The notes under the pieces are model-generated. The model was not told the origin of the DNA. It did no database searches and saw nothing but the letters and a program-made list of their open reading frames with translations. A DNA stretch of 64,000 bases from Ligula intestinalis (taxonomy: Eukaryota > Platyhelminthes > Cestoda > Diphyllobothriidea > Diphyllobothriidae): assembly GCA_036362985.1 (NCBI GenBank), contig JAYGXS010000004.1, positions 22,598,186-22,662,185 of the forward strand, in the 5' to 3' direction. Numbering within the stretch: position 1 is the stretch's first letter; the number at the start of each line of letters is the position of its first letter. Both the position numbers and the translations under genes were made by a program. Positions 10,252-21,070 of this stretch are shown here, piece after piece.

Positions 10252-10464
10252 TTACTGGCTAGCAGCGCCGTTTTGCGAACGGGATTGTCTAGCGTAAGAA
10301 CAGGGTGGGACGCATTTGATAGCATCCGGGCCGAATGTGCGGTGGTACCAGTAGACTTTGTCGTCTGCACGCTCTGTAGAATTAAAGTGATTGCGGTTTG
10401 CAGAAATACGGCCGGTTTGTAGCTGGGTGATCGTAGAACACATTGTGCTCATTTGAGAGCACAA
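10252..10464 (-). pseudogene. Gypsy nucleocapsid-like C-terminus of Gag
   Basis: The frame ends with WYHRTFGPDAIKCVPPCSY, which resembles the single zinc-binding knuckle (Cys/Trp-Tyr-His ... Cys-x-x-x-Cys) of the CsRn1-type Gypsy elements known from flatworms. Its place just upstream of the protease supports the call. The rest of the frame has no known motif. Confidence 0.6.
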
Positions 10465-10605
10465 TAACCTGACAGTATCTATAAGATCCTGCAGGTCATC
10501 ATCTCTGTCGGTTGGAACGTCTCAAATCGGTTGGGAGGGTGAACAAGACCGCGGAGATGAGGTACCAAGCGATATAGTGAACTTGCGCTGCGTACGGCTT
10601 TCATG

Positions 10606-11269
10606 TTAACAGTCGGATCGTGAGGCGGAAACCTGGGAGACGGCATGCTGAGGTACTGAGGTTGAGGCTTGGGTTAAAGCGAACGAACTAGTACCTGAGT
10701 AACATTGTTGAATTCGGTCTGCATGCTCCGCAAATTTGGTCAGCGGAACATCATCATCGAGTAGGGTGACAACCTGTTGCATTGGATGGGGTAATTTATC
10801 CATCCAGATGCGACGGAAAATAAAATCGTCTAATGTGCGACCAGCAAGCAAGTGATGCATGTGGCGCATCAGAGCAGAGGGAGTTTGATCGCCAAGCTTG
10901 GCATTATTGAGGAGCTGATAAAGCTTACTGTCGGCGAATTGTGCCGTACGTTCGAGAACAGCTTGTTTTAAGCTAGAATAGGCCTGATCTGTAGGACAAG
11001 GAAAAAGGAGATCCTGGAATGCAAGGGCGACGTCGAATGGTAAGCACTGAACGACGTACGCGTAACGTACGCTCGCTCGTTAGACAACGTGAGGCGAAAA
11101 CGGCCTCGACCTGTTTAAACAAGCGGGTTGGATCACGAACTTCATACGGTGGTAGCTTCATAGATATTTGAAAAGCATGAAGCTCATCATGATCGACTGA
11201 GGCATGCGACTTGATAGGAGCAGCATCATTGTTTTCGGCTTCGTGAGATTGTTGGTCTTCGTTACCCAT
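10606..11269 (-). pseudogene. Gypsy Gag (capsid region), broken
   Basis: Two minus-strand frames, 11269-10973 and 10869-10606, carry a Gag-like protein. The first has ISMKLPPYEVRDPTRLFKQVEAVFASR, of which KLPPY ... DP ... F-QVEA-F is a widely shared capsid start in this Gypsy group. The second has MRHMHHLLAGRTLDDFIFRR and LPHPMQQVVTLL, matching the capsid helices around 'MR-LL-G+-LDD'. The frames are separated by a frameshift and stops. Confidence 0.75.
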
Positions 11270-11366
11270 TTTGAAAAACGTGTGAACGGCAGAAGTGAAC
11301 GTGAAAAACGTGGGAATGGAATAAATAATAAGACGTGGATAGCGATAGAAACAGGGTCACCAAATT

Positions 11367-11830
11367 TGTAGAGGGTTTACTGCTACCAATATACGAAACG
11401 TTTAAACGAAAACGCAACGGAAAACTTTCTAGTGTAGGCTAACCACTAGTGAGTAATTTACCAGGCTATTCTAGTGGAAAAGGTGTAAAATGGTATACAA
11501 GGATAACAATGAAGATTAAGAAATGATACAACTCACTTAGATCCTTCACGATCCTTGCCTGCAATAGTCAAGAAATTGACTTGCCAAAGGATGATTTCGT
11601 GAAGACGGGGATCCAAGTCAGTTGAGTAGCAATCATGAGATTTGAGAGAAATCTTGTTTATAAATTGCCATTGGATTCTCCTGAGTCCGGGAATGATCAC
11701 CAGAGAAAGGCATCGTTGAAAGGCGAAAGAAAAAGCGGCAGGTGTGGAGAGGAATTGAGGTGTGGAAAGTTGTTAGCAAGAAAATTGCTAGCATAGAGCA
11801 CGCGGTCAGAACCGAAAGTGATGTATTTGA
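11367..11830 (-). repeat. Probable 5' LTR of the truncated Gypsy element
   Basis: On the minus strand, the region just upstream of Gag reads CCCTCTACA and then AATTTGGTGACCCTG. TGGTGACCC resembles a primer-binding site placed directly after an LTR ending in CA (complement TG at 11367). The LTR would extend upward from 11367, but its outer end is not defined and no second LTR exists because the element is cut at 9350. The inner boundary is fairly credible and the outer one is a guess. Confidence 0.4.
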
Positions 11831-12453
11831 GTAAAAAAATTGGAAAATTGATAAATTTAAACAATGCATAAGTTGAGCTAATGGCCCACAGTTTTTCTGG
11901 CAGGGTAGTGATAAACTTTAAGAGACCAAGATTAGAAAAATATTTCCTTGTACATATTTATCGATTTATCTTTTAACAAGGATTCTTGCAGTGTCTCTTC
12001 AACTTTATTTCACGGAGTATTTTTTATCTCAAATGCAGACCCAATCTTAAATTGTTAAAAACGAGTGTACATATTATGTTGGTTGTCTTTGAGGTCACAT
12101 TTTGCCAGATTTCTATAAATATGTCTTTAAAAGGTTCTGTCTTACCCCTTTATACATGCTGAATATACTGAATCAAAGTATTTTATCTCCAGGATCTACG
12201 AGTAGGATATAGACGTGCCATTCAAGCGATATGACTGCTTGTACATGCACTGCTTCACAAAATTATGTGCCTAGTTTCACTTTATTCTATACAAAATCAT
12301 TCAAAACATGTTCATAATTATTTACTTCAGTAGGTGAAAACGGGCATATGAAAACCTTAATACCAACAAGTTCACTTGACCTTCGTGTTCGTTATTGCTA
12401 TTTGGTGTTCTCGAGCCGCAACGCCACCTTTTTTTTCAAAATTTGCTCTGAGA
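11831..12453. promoter_or_regulatory. AT-rich HAT1 upstream region
   Basis: No protein-like frame is present. This region should contain the HAT1 promoter and 5' UTR, but I cannot identify a TATA box or an initiator with confidence. A pyrimidine-rich run followed by CTCTGAG immediately precedes the start codon and could serve as an acceptor for a 5' UTR intron or spliced leader; this is speculative. Confidence 0.3.
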
Positions 12454-14215
12454 ATGGAAAGTGCACTCCAGCCGATAATTGAGGAGTACAAGGTGGATGC
12501 TTTTGATGCTCTCCACTTCAAGCTTAGTAAGATTTTCTGTCTATTTTTTGAAAATATTTGTTTTCGTTTTATTTACTACTCGTCTTGATGCCGTAGGTTA
12601 TAAAGCTCATTGTTCATGTTGAGGGGCCCATTTTCATTCGTTTTTCTAATTATCTTGGAAAAACGAGCCACTATGCTCTTCTTTTTTCTTATTATGCCAT
12701 TTATATACATTTTGCTTATTTATGCCAGTCAGTACCCATATATAAACGCCCGTTAAACGATTTAATAGTTCGCGAAAAAAGCGACCTTGAGGACGGCGAG
12801 TCATTCAATCCGGAGATGACGCATCAGATCTTTGGAGAAAGGTATACATATATATCTGATTTACTCAGTTGTATTCAGCGAGAAAATATTCGGCTATAAA
12901 GACTTGAGTGTGACTATCGCTGTAATGGCCGGATCTCTTTCTACTTACGTCGATATCAAGTATTCCGAAAAAATTTCCCCCAACTTGTCGAAAGGAGTAG
13001 AGGTATATCTGCTAACTTTCTCACTTTGCCTACCATCCAGCCAGATGATATCGTAAAAGAAATGAGTAAAATTTACGATGAAAAATTAATTACCTCGGAA
13101 GCCGGCTTCTGGGAAACCTTTGAAGAGGAGTTGAGTTTTAGGCCTTTCGGAACTTTGAAATCGGGTTATACCCTCAATAAAGGTACTCCAAAACTCACTT
13201 CTTTCTTTTAATCTGCATTTTATAGGAGGACACGCTCATGAGTTTGTAATCTACCATGTAGATCAAAGTGCAGACAACTTCGATGAGTTCACTAAGTACC
13301 ATAAGCGGATGGAACCATTTTTAATGTATTTTATCGATGGTTCTAGCTTTATTACATTGGACGAAAACTGGAGTTTTTACATTTTGTACGTCCTCCTATT
13401 CCTCCATGGGCTTATTTGTCCTTACAGATATGAAAAATTCACATCTCATAGTTCTCCAGAAAAACGCTATGCCCTAGTTGGATTTCTGACCATGTATGCA
13501 TTCTATGCCTTTCCGGAGCACGTACGACCTCGTGTCAGCCAGGTGCTCATTCTTCCCCCGTTCAGGGGAATGGGTCACGCCACTCGCCTTTTAGAGGTTG
13601 TTTATGATGACTTCGTGCCCCTCCCCAAGGTTATCGACATCACAGGTTAGTCGTGGCTTCATCTTCCTCCTGCTTTACTTCTGTTCACTTTCAAGTTGAA
13701 GCAGATTGCCTGTGGGTCAGTATTATATTCATGTTCAGGCGTTATTAATTAACCCGTCTTTGGTTGATTTTCAATAATCTGTATAAAGTCCATTTGAAGA
13801 CAGTAGTTGTTTGCTTTCACGCTATTTTTTAGTGGAGGAACCTTCACCAGACTTTCAACGCCTTCGAGACTTTCTGGATTGCAAGCGTTGTCTTCAGTTA
13901 AATGAATGCCTTCAGCAAATCAAGTCGGTGATAACATCTTCAAATGCCCCAGACACAAACGGTCGCAGTGTCGGTGCCGATGGAGACGCACCCATTTGCC
14001 CCAAAAGACGCCGCACCTCGGCCGTGGTCCCTGCCGTTTCCATTAATCCTGCTGCACCTTTTGTTTGTGTGGCCAAAGAGAAGTTGAAGCTCTGCAAGAA
14101 ACAGGCTTATCGTGTTTATGATATCCTTCGACTCTTTCTCCTGCCCCGCGACAATCCAGATGCGGAAGCAAAATACAAAAATGCGCTAAAAGAGCGCACC
14201 AAGATAATTTACCGC
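12454..14215 (+). CDS. HAT1: Histone acetyltransferase type B catalytic subunit, exons 1-7
   Basis: HAT1 uses acetyl-CoA to acetylate newly made histone H4 (Lys5 and Lys12) with its RBBP7/RBBP4 partner. Seven exons read 12454-12526, 12733-12841, 12879-13002, 13041-13182, 13226-13385, 13428-13645 and 13833-14215; phases agree throughout and all introns are GT-AG. Four introns are 37, 38, 43 and 42 bp. Matches to the human protein include THQIFG, GYKDL, AGSLSTY, FRPFGTL, RPRVSQVLILPPF and the acetyl-CoA loop RGMGHA (residues 249-254, consensus Q/R-x-x-G-x-G/A). The catalytic Glu-Asp of human HAT1 (276-277) is Glu277-Glu278 here. Exon 7 has a roughly 40-residue polar insert with CPKRRRTS, absent from human, perhaps a nuclear signal. 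The start is the first ATG in frame before conserved sequence. The full protein is 478 residues against 419 in human. Confidence 0.96.
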
Positions 14216-14498
14216 GTAAGTTTGCTGATTCATTCTCATTTTTCCACGAATTTCGTGATCCAAGGGCTTGCCATTAGCATTGCATTAGCATCTGCAACCC
14301 CTAGGACTTGTATTCTTCTGTCTCTTACAGCGAGTTCACGTACGCCTCCGCGCGTAAACCCATTGAAGAAAATGTTACATTCGACATAGGAATCGGGAAT
14401 TTAAGGATTTTCGCCTGTTCAGATGTTAATCCTTTGAATTAACGTTCATTTCATAATGTGGACAAAAGTGAGCGTTCGGGTGTGAGGAAATCAAAGTA

Positions 14499-14957
14499 AT
14501 GATAACGCGAAATCACGTTAAAACAATGGCTTCCCACATACCGAAATCCAACCCTCGACCTCCCCGCCGGTGGTTCGCAGGCCACGTGGGGAATTTCACG
14601 GCGAACAGAGGGCAATGGCAGGTAACACCGGGGACGTCATCTGTAACAAAATTCCCAAGAAACTTCATGGACAATATGAATATCACGAATCCCATAACTG
14701 CTACAGCGTCCCCGGGAAGCGACGCGCTCCGTGGCCGTCTGGTGCCCGGAATGACAAATGTGCAAGCCAGTACTGGCAACCTGAACAATGTTACGGCGTC
14801 CGAGGGAAGCGATGCGCTCCGTGGTCGCCTGGTGCCCGGAATGTCAAATATGCAAGCCAGTACCCTAAATTCGCTACACAATTCGAACATCGGTTTCTGG
14901 AATATGTGGACATTGCTTGACCCCGGCCGTCAAGCACTTCTAGCACGCGCATTATGA
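14499..14957 (+). pseudogene. RTE N-terminal region with 30-residue tandem repeat
   Basis: This frame runs into the endonuclease start motif FWNMWTLLDPGRQALLARAL and then ends at a stop, after which the same frame continues with the SEVR motif. Before the endonuclease, two copies of a 90-bp unit (about 14703-14792 and from 14793) encode SDALRGRLVPGM followed by N-x-QAST. The repeat has no domain I recognise. An N-terminal extension of this kind is unusual for RTE elements, which normally begin near the endonuclease. Confidence 0.65.
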
Positions 14958-15094
14958 GACTATAAAGTAGACGTTGCCTCTCTGTCGGAAGTTCGTCTCC
15001 CAGACTTTGGAACGAGAGAAATCAAAGCCCACAAGAGGATGCTGAGTACGTGGTCCTCTACAGATGACCACAAACGAACACAGGACTGCATGGG

Positions 15095-15640
15095 GTGGCA
15101 ATAGCCATGACAAAAAAGGTGCATAACACTCTCTTAGCGTTTGAGCCTATCTCAGAGCGAATTGCCACAGCCGGCTTCAAAGGCACCATTGCAAATATGT
15201 CTGTGGTTGCCGTTTATGCCCCAACATCGCAAGCGAATGAAGCAGTTAAGACGGAGTTCTATGAACTCCCTCAAGCTGCAGTGGCCAGGATACCCCCTAA
15301 AGACTTGCTCTTCGTCGCCGGAGACTGGAATGCCAGGACTGGCCCGTGCGATGAAACCTCGAGACACATCATCGGAAAATACGGACTGAGCCAACGTTGC
15401 GACAACGGAGAACGATTGGTAACCTTTGCTGATTATAACCATCTCGTTGTTACAAACACTCGTTTTCAACACCCCCATCGGCAATTGCTAACATGGTATT
15501 CAAACGATGGTTAAACGGCAAAACAGATAGACTACATCTTAGACCGCTCAAGGTGGACCACCTCAGTATCGGACAGCCGATCGTTTCGAGGGGCGAAAGT
15601 TGGGTCGGATCACGTTCTTGTCCGTGCCCGCTTTAAGCTG
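15095..15640 (+). pseudogene. RTE AP-like endonuclease
   Basis: The frame contains VVAVYAPTSQANEAVK, then LLFVAGDWNARTGP, corresponding to the 'GDFNA-G' motif of exonuclease-endonuclease-phosphatase nucleases, and NGERLVTFADYNHLVVTNT. After a stop at 15512 it continues with KQIDYILDRSRW and GSDHVLVRA, the last carrying the essential Ser-Asp-His. These are the ordered motifs of the enzyme that nicks target DNA for reverse transcription. The stops inactivate this copy. Confidence 0.85.
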
Positions 15641-15643
15641 CGT

Positions 15644-17571
15644 TTGTCGAATCGAAGTAAGAAACTGCCCCCAAAACGTGTCAAAGTTATGGCACTATCA
15701 CACACTGAAACCCGTGTAGCGTTCAACGAAAGTCTCACTGCACGGATCAGAGATCAATCAACTGTTCGCATTGAACCTCCAGATGACGTCGATAATGAAA
15801 CTTCGCCCGATACTCAGTGGCCACACTTGAGAGACGCGCTACAAAGTGCGATGAATTCGAGCTTGCAACAACAGGTAGTGCTGAGGAAGGACTGGGTCTC
15901 CACAACCACCCTCCATCTATCGGTACAAGCTAGAATCGCTCGGTTGTCAAACTCACAGAACTACCGCTCATTGAGACGCCAAACTACGCGATCAGCAAGA
16001 TGCGACCGTCAGAACCATTGGACCGAGTTAGCTGGCTCCATGGAATCAGCTTCAAACTCTGGTTACTTCCACCAGCTCTATTACCTTTTTCTTAAAGCAT
16101 CAGGCAAATATAAACCGTCTTGCACTACCGTTCGGGATAACTCGGGTCAAGTGATAACTGATACGGCTGGCAAAATCGATCGATGTCGAGAGCACTTTAG
16201 TGAGCTACTGGATCCGCCTATACGTTCACCTGCGAACCTACAGCTGTCAACTGGAATTCCATGCGCTAGTGACTGCGAGCCACCTACGAGATTTGAAGTG
16301 GAGTCGGTATTACAACGATTAAAAGTTCGGAAGGCAGCGGGTGAAGATGGTATCCCAGCAGAAGCCTACAAAACTAATTGTCCTGCTTTGACGGAATCAC
16401 TACATCGACTGTACTCGACTATTTTGACTACCGAAGTCATCCCGACTGACTGGTCACTGTCCATTATTTTACCGATACCGAAGCGTGGTGACAGGAAATT
16501 ATGCTCAAACTACCGCGGTATCAGCCTTATATATATATAGCCGCCAAAATGTTTGCGACCATCCTTGTCCGTAGATTTTCGACTGAGCGCAATCTTCGTA
16601 CTCGTCCTAACCAAGGAGGATTTCGCCCAGGTAGAGGATTTATTGACCAAATCTTCATTCTACGCCGCATACTAGAGCACAGACATAAAAACTAACAGAT
16701 CACCACCGCCTGTTTCATCGACTTCAAGACCGCCTTTGATTCTATCGACCGAGAAGCTTTATGGCAAGTCTTGCTTGCTGACGGTCTCCCACCAAAGTTG
16801 CTCAATCTAATCAAAGCTTACTATAGCACAGCATCAGCCTGAATAAGAACCCTTGGTGAAGAGTCAACTTCTTTCCCTCTGACTTCTGGAGTTCGACAAG
16901 GGTGCCCTCCTTCTCCAGTTCTCTTCAACTTTTTGATCGACTGGGTAATGCATCAGTCAATTCTACCTGTCAGTGGATGTGAAATCAGCCCCGAATTCAG
17001 AGTACCGGACCTGGAATATGCCGATGACATTGTCGTACTCGGTAAAACTCCTCAGTCACTACAGCTAACGCTAGACCGAATCACCAGCTTCGCTGCAACT
17101 GTTGGTCCGACAAGTAATGTGCGCAAGACGAAGCTCCTGGCTACGTATCTGGGCACAGCACAACCACTGTTTATCAACGGTCAACCCATTGAAGAAGTTA
17201 GCTGCTTTCGCTATTTGGGTTCGAATATGCTAACCAATGCACAGGCCAAAGAGGAAATCAAGAACCGAATCGCGCAGGCTAGAAATGCATTTAGGCTGCT
17301 AGCCAGACCACTCTGGTCTCGCTCAGACATCAGTTTACGTTCTAAGATGCTGATATACAAAGCATCAATCAGACGGGTGTTAGTATATGCCTGCGAAACA
17401 TGGCCAGTGAGAAAGGCAGACATCCTATCGCTCGAAGTCTTTGACCGTTGGTGTCTTCGACGCCTCTTAAGAGTCTTCTGGCAGGATCGAATCTCCAATG
17501 TTGAGCTATACCGCAGATGTTTCAAGCTACCAAGTCTAGCATCGTACGTCCAGCATCGCCGATTGCCATAG
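15644..17571 (+). pseudogene. RTE reverse transcriptase
   Basis: The frames at 15644-16540, 16501-16695 and 16933-17571 together carry the RT. Motifs in order are VLQRLKVRKAAGEDGIPAE, DWSLSIILPIPKRGDRKLC, CSNYRGISLIYIAAK, PNQGGFRPGRGFIDQIF, ACFIDFKTAFDSIDREALW (16710-16760), SGVRQGCPPSPVLFN, and LEYADDIVVLGKT with the catalytic YADD at 17017-17028. The C-terminus has FRYLGS and a YACETWP block, as in RTE proteins. Interruptions are single stops at 16693 and 16840 and a frame change near 16540. Confidence 0.92.
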
Positions 17572-20500
17572 TTTGGCCATGTTCTGCGCAAACCATCGAC
17601 GGACCTCTGCAGATTGGTCGTGAACCCTTCTCGTAGTGCAAACTGGAGATACCGACAAGGCGGTAAACTGAAGACATGGCTCAACACCGTTATGTGGGAC
17701 GTTGAACGGATAGGCCTCGTAACCGTTGTGACATTGGAACAAACAATGGGTTAACATCTGTAGAGAGCTCGCCTCTGACCGCCACCAATTGGCCGCCGCT
17801 ATTCGAGACATCCGTGAAGCCGATTCATCCAACAACAGGAGCTAATCGGATCAAGTATATACGGATATGGATATCGTGTAAACCTTTAACTCTGAGTATT
17901 CGATGACCTTTTACCATGCCCCCTTACCTTACCTTAACCCTTGCTCTCCGTGAATGGAACCATTTTTTGCTGAAAATCTTGGATATTGCCTTTAACATAA
18001 AGCATTTTCTCTCATACACACGTACATAAATTTCCTATATTTGTGTTGTGTATCATCCTCGTTAAGCGTTTGGCAAAAGTAGCTTATGTAGCCTCACTCA
18101 TATACCCCTAGTCCCAGCATTTGGTCCTGCAAAAACGGTGGTTATTGAGTTTTTTGGGGTTGGGAAATAGGATAGACAGAGAAGGAAATTTTTAGAAGTA
18201 GGTGTAAAGGGAAAAAAATGTAGTCGAAGTTGCTTCCCCCGGTTGCTGGGAGCAGGTTGTTCCGCATGTAAATTGAAGGTTTGCGCGGCGCTTCGCGTCG
18301 CTGACTATAGTGATCTAACTCCAGAACTGTAAGTTGGACCGCAGGTAAGTTTAAGTAGATGACCTCATAACCACCATTTCAATTTTTCGGGAAATTCAAG
18401 GAACCTGCAACTTGATAATCAGGTTCTTCCGCAATAATATAAATGATAATACAGATTAGGAAAATCTACGGCTATAAATCAACAACACTTCTAAATACCG
18501 TAAAATAAAAATGCATTTAGCATTTATTAAAGTATATTCCACTGCGTGGCCTAATTTCCTGCCCATAAAACTTGATAACCACCGTCTTCATAGGAAAATA
18601 TGCAAGTTGTATGGATTAATGAGTGGGGCTACATAAGCTACTGTTGCCAAGCGTTTTAGTGTGTTTTATTTCTTGATTATAACTGACTTTGTCGCTGCAT
18701 TTGCTTTATTAACTGTCTCACGACTGATCAGCGTAAGTTGTACCCGGTCGCTGACGAAGTTTCGAGATGAGTAGGTTAAGTTTCCGCGCTAGCTCGGTCT
18801 GTTAGAAGTGCGTGTGTGGCTTTTTGACGAGTTTAGGTGTTTTGATGGAGTCTCACGAAGTTCATGCGCTCCTGGTTGATATAATGCTTGAGTCTGTAAA
18901 TGCATGAACTTGCATTTCGCCAATGAATACTCTGAACAGTTTTGTTTCTCTTCGCTTGCGTCGGACGGCGGGTATTTGTGCTCGTGAACCCGAAAGCAAC
19001 CACCTTCCTTTAGAAAAGCTTGTTTTCGGTCTCAGTTAAGCCGCCTCGACACTTATCTGCTCCAAAATGCATTGCAATCCTGCAAAATATTTATTCAGTA
19101 CTGCAACATCTCCAATTTAATCATACTCTGTAATGCATAGAACTTTAATTCGTATGGGTCTTATACTGTCTACTGATGCGTGTTAAGAAACCTAGCCCAA
19201 AATTTACTCGGAAATTATTTGTGAAAAGATGTAGCTTTGTCGGGTCATAGGGGCAACAAAAAATCACCCTCCGCAACATTGAAAATGCTCTCGTTCCTTG
19301 ATTTTCAGTGGCGGATTAACCATTAATGGCAGTTTCATTGCCATACCATCGTGCTGCGTGAGCAGCCATACGAAATTGCTATGGACAAACAAATTTAGCC
19401 TCATAGTTCATCGGGCAAATCGGAGTGGACCGCTTCGTATTCGAAGGAACGAGGGAAAAGTGGGTTTCAACCATAGAAGCTCACTTCGGTCGTTGATTGG
19501 CTGAAAGTCAGGTGACCGCCACTTTTTAATGATGATGATGATGAAGATGTTCGAAAACTTAGTTCAATAAATGAATGGTTCCGGCGCTTATTTGGTTTTT
19601 TTGGATGTAAACTTGGAATCCGATTGTTTGCCTTTATTCGTATCTTTTGTGCCCGTATTCGTAAACACAGTCGACAACTGTCAGGTAAGGTGACTGTAAA
19701 CTCGCTGCACACAACCGAAAAGACTGATTTAAGGATAGTTCTTACACAATAATCTGTCTTATTTCTTGAACTTCCAGAACCGGTGTCGTTCTGGGCTGTG
19801 GCTATTTCCTCAGTTTCCTAAATTTTATTCCGCAGCCAATGTAGCCTGTCAGCCAACAATGTTGACGAGTATTAGTATCCCTGCTATAATTTAGACCTCT
19901 CTTTTAATTTACTTGACTATCTCTTCGAAAATATCAAAGTTTGACAGTAGAGAGTGGTTTGGGGCCCCCGTCCTCCTGAGAAAAGATCAACAAATTAGGA
20001 GATTGGCTCTGTTAAATCCGATTGTCACCATTGGTCCCGTGTGTCTTCCAGAAACGTTTTTTGCCGCAAGTCAGTCATGTACTGTGTCTCAGGCAGGAGG
20101 CTTGTCAGACTGCCGCTTTTTCACTTCCGTTTCAGTTTCCCAGCATTCCGAGTACGTGCACGTTGTGCCACCGCCTAAAGCGCACGTCCAACTCTGTATC
20201 ATTCCCAGCTGATAAGGTAGTTTGAATAAAAATCCAGTAACGCCCACTGTAGCCCAACGTAATACAGGATTCTCACTAATACTTTTGTCTTTTTCGACGG
20301 CAGATATAAAATGATTTGAATTATCCCGATAAAAGCAGTATCTTCAGAACGGCCACGGTTGCGTTCTTATCTTTGCTGTTTCGGAGTACTACCTAGTCTG
20401 CATGGTTCTACTACACATTCGGCTCAGCATTGTGGCACAGTTACTTAATTGTTAGCTTTGGCTGTAAGTCATCACACCACTGAAGCCGGTAAGCTTAAAT

Positions 20501-20700
20501 TTAAGCCGCCAATAAATTTATCGTTGTAGGGCCCTCCAAATTACCATCAGTATCACAGTAAACACTGTCAAGAGTCTTGCTTCTAGTAACTAAGATTTAG
20601 CCTGAACCTTCTTTTTGCACTGTACTAGATGCAAGCCAAAAGTTGAGTCGCCAATAGAAATGCATATGCGAGTTCCAGGAAGCAGTTCAGAAGAAAAAAG

Positions 20701-21070
20701 ATGTGACCACTGGAAAAAGAGTTTTATTTTCCTGACCTTTCAGATTCTGTCGAGAATCCTTAATCATAGGTAATCGTAGAAAAGTCTGAGACATGCGCGG
20801 ACTTCATCCGAGAAGATTTCTCTATGATTAATTCCACGTACTTCAATCCCATTGAAGTAATCTTCACTGGAAGATGAATCCTGCATCATTTTTCTACGAA
20901 ACTTCCTTCACCGATTTAAATACAGTTGCGCGATGATGAGGAGTTGTAAGCGCGTTCGAATACATGACGGCGCATGTCTCAAACTTTTCTACGGTTACCT
21001 ATGATTAAGGATTCTCGACAGAATCCGAAACGTCAGGAAAATAAGACTCTAGTTCCAGTGGTCGCATCAT
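20701..21070. repeat. Pair of inverted PLE-like ends with ribozyme-like stems
   Basis: The arms 20701-20797 and about 20970-21070 are reverse complements. Each contains a stem GGATTC-TCGACA-GAATCC followed by GAAACGTCAGG (slightly altered on the left arm), AAAATAA and TTCCAGTGGTC. The right arm then runs into a TTC-rich tail. The GAAACGTCAGG and tail arrangement matches the 3' end of the PLE at 3700-3780, so these look like two 3' ends of a related family facing outward, with a spacer of about 170 bases. The CUGAUGA half of the core is changed to TATGATTAA here. Confidence 0.6.

Larger units (their letters stand above)
14400..17937 (+). mobile_element. RTE-like non-LTR retrotransposon inside HAT1 intron
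   Basis: The element has a repeat-bearing N-terminal region, an AP-type endonuclease and a reverse transcriptase in one direction, and ends in a short tandem array CTTACCTTACCTTA at about 17922-17935, typical of RTE 3' ends. The 5' boundary is only approximate. The reading frame is broken by stops near 14955, 15512, 16540, 16693 and 16840, but most of the protein is still readable, so the insertion is moderately old. It lies in the same sense as HAT1, so its internal splice and polyadenylation signals could affect the host transcript. Confidence 0.85.

Noticed and set aside
12376..12453. Possible N-terminal extension of HAT1
   Set aside because: The open frame extends upstream, but it contains no ATG before 12454 and no similarity to HAT1.
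13386..13427. 42-bp in-frame segment read as coding in HAT1
   Set aside because: It has no stop and preserves frame, but removing it (GTACGT donor, TTACAG acceptor) restores the conserved WxFYxxYEKF alignment, so I treat it as an intron.
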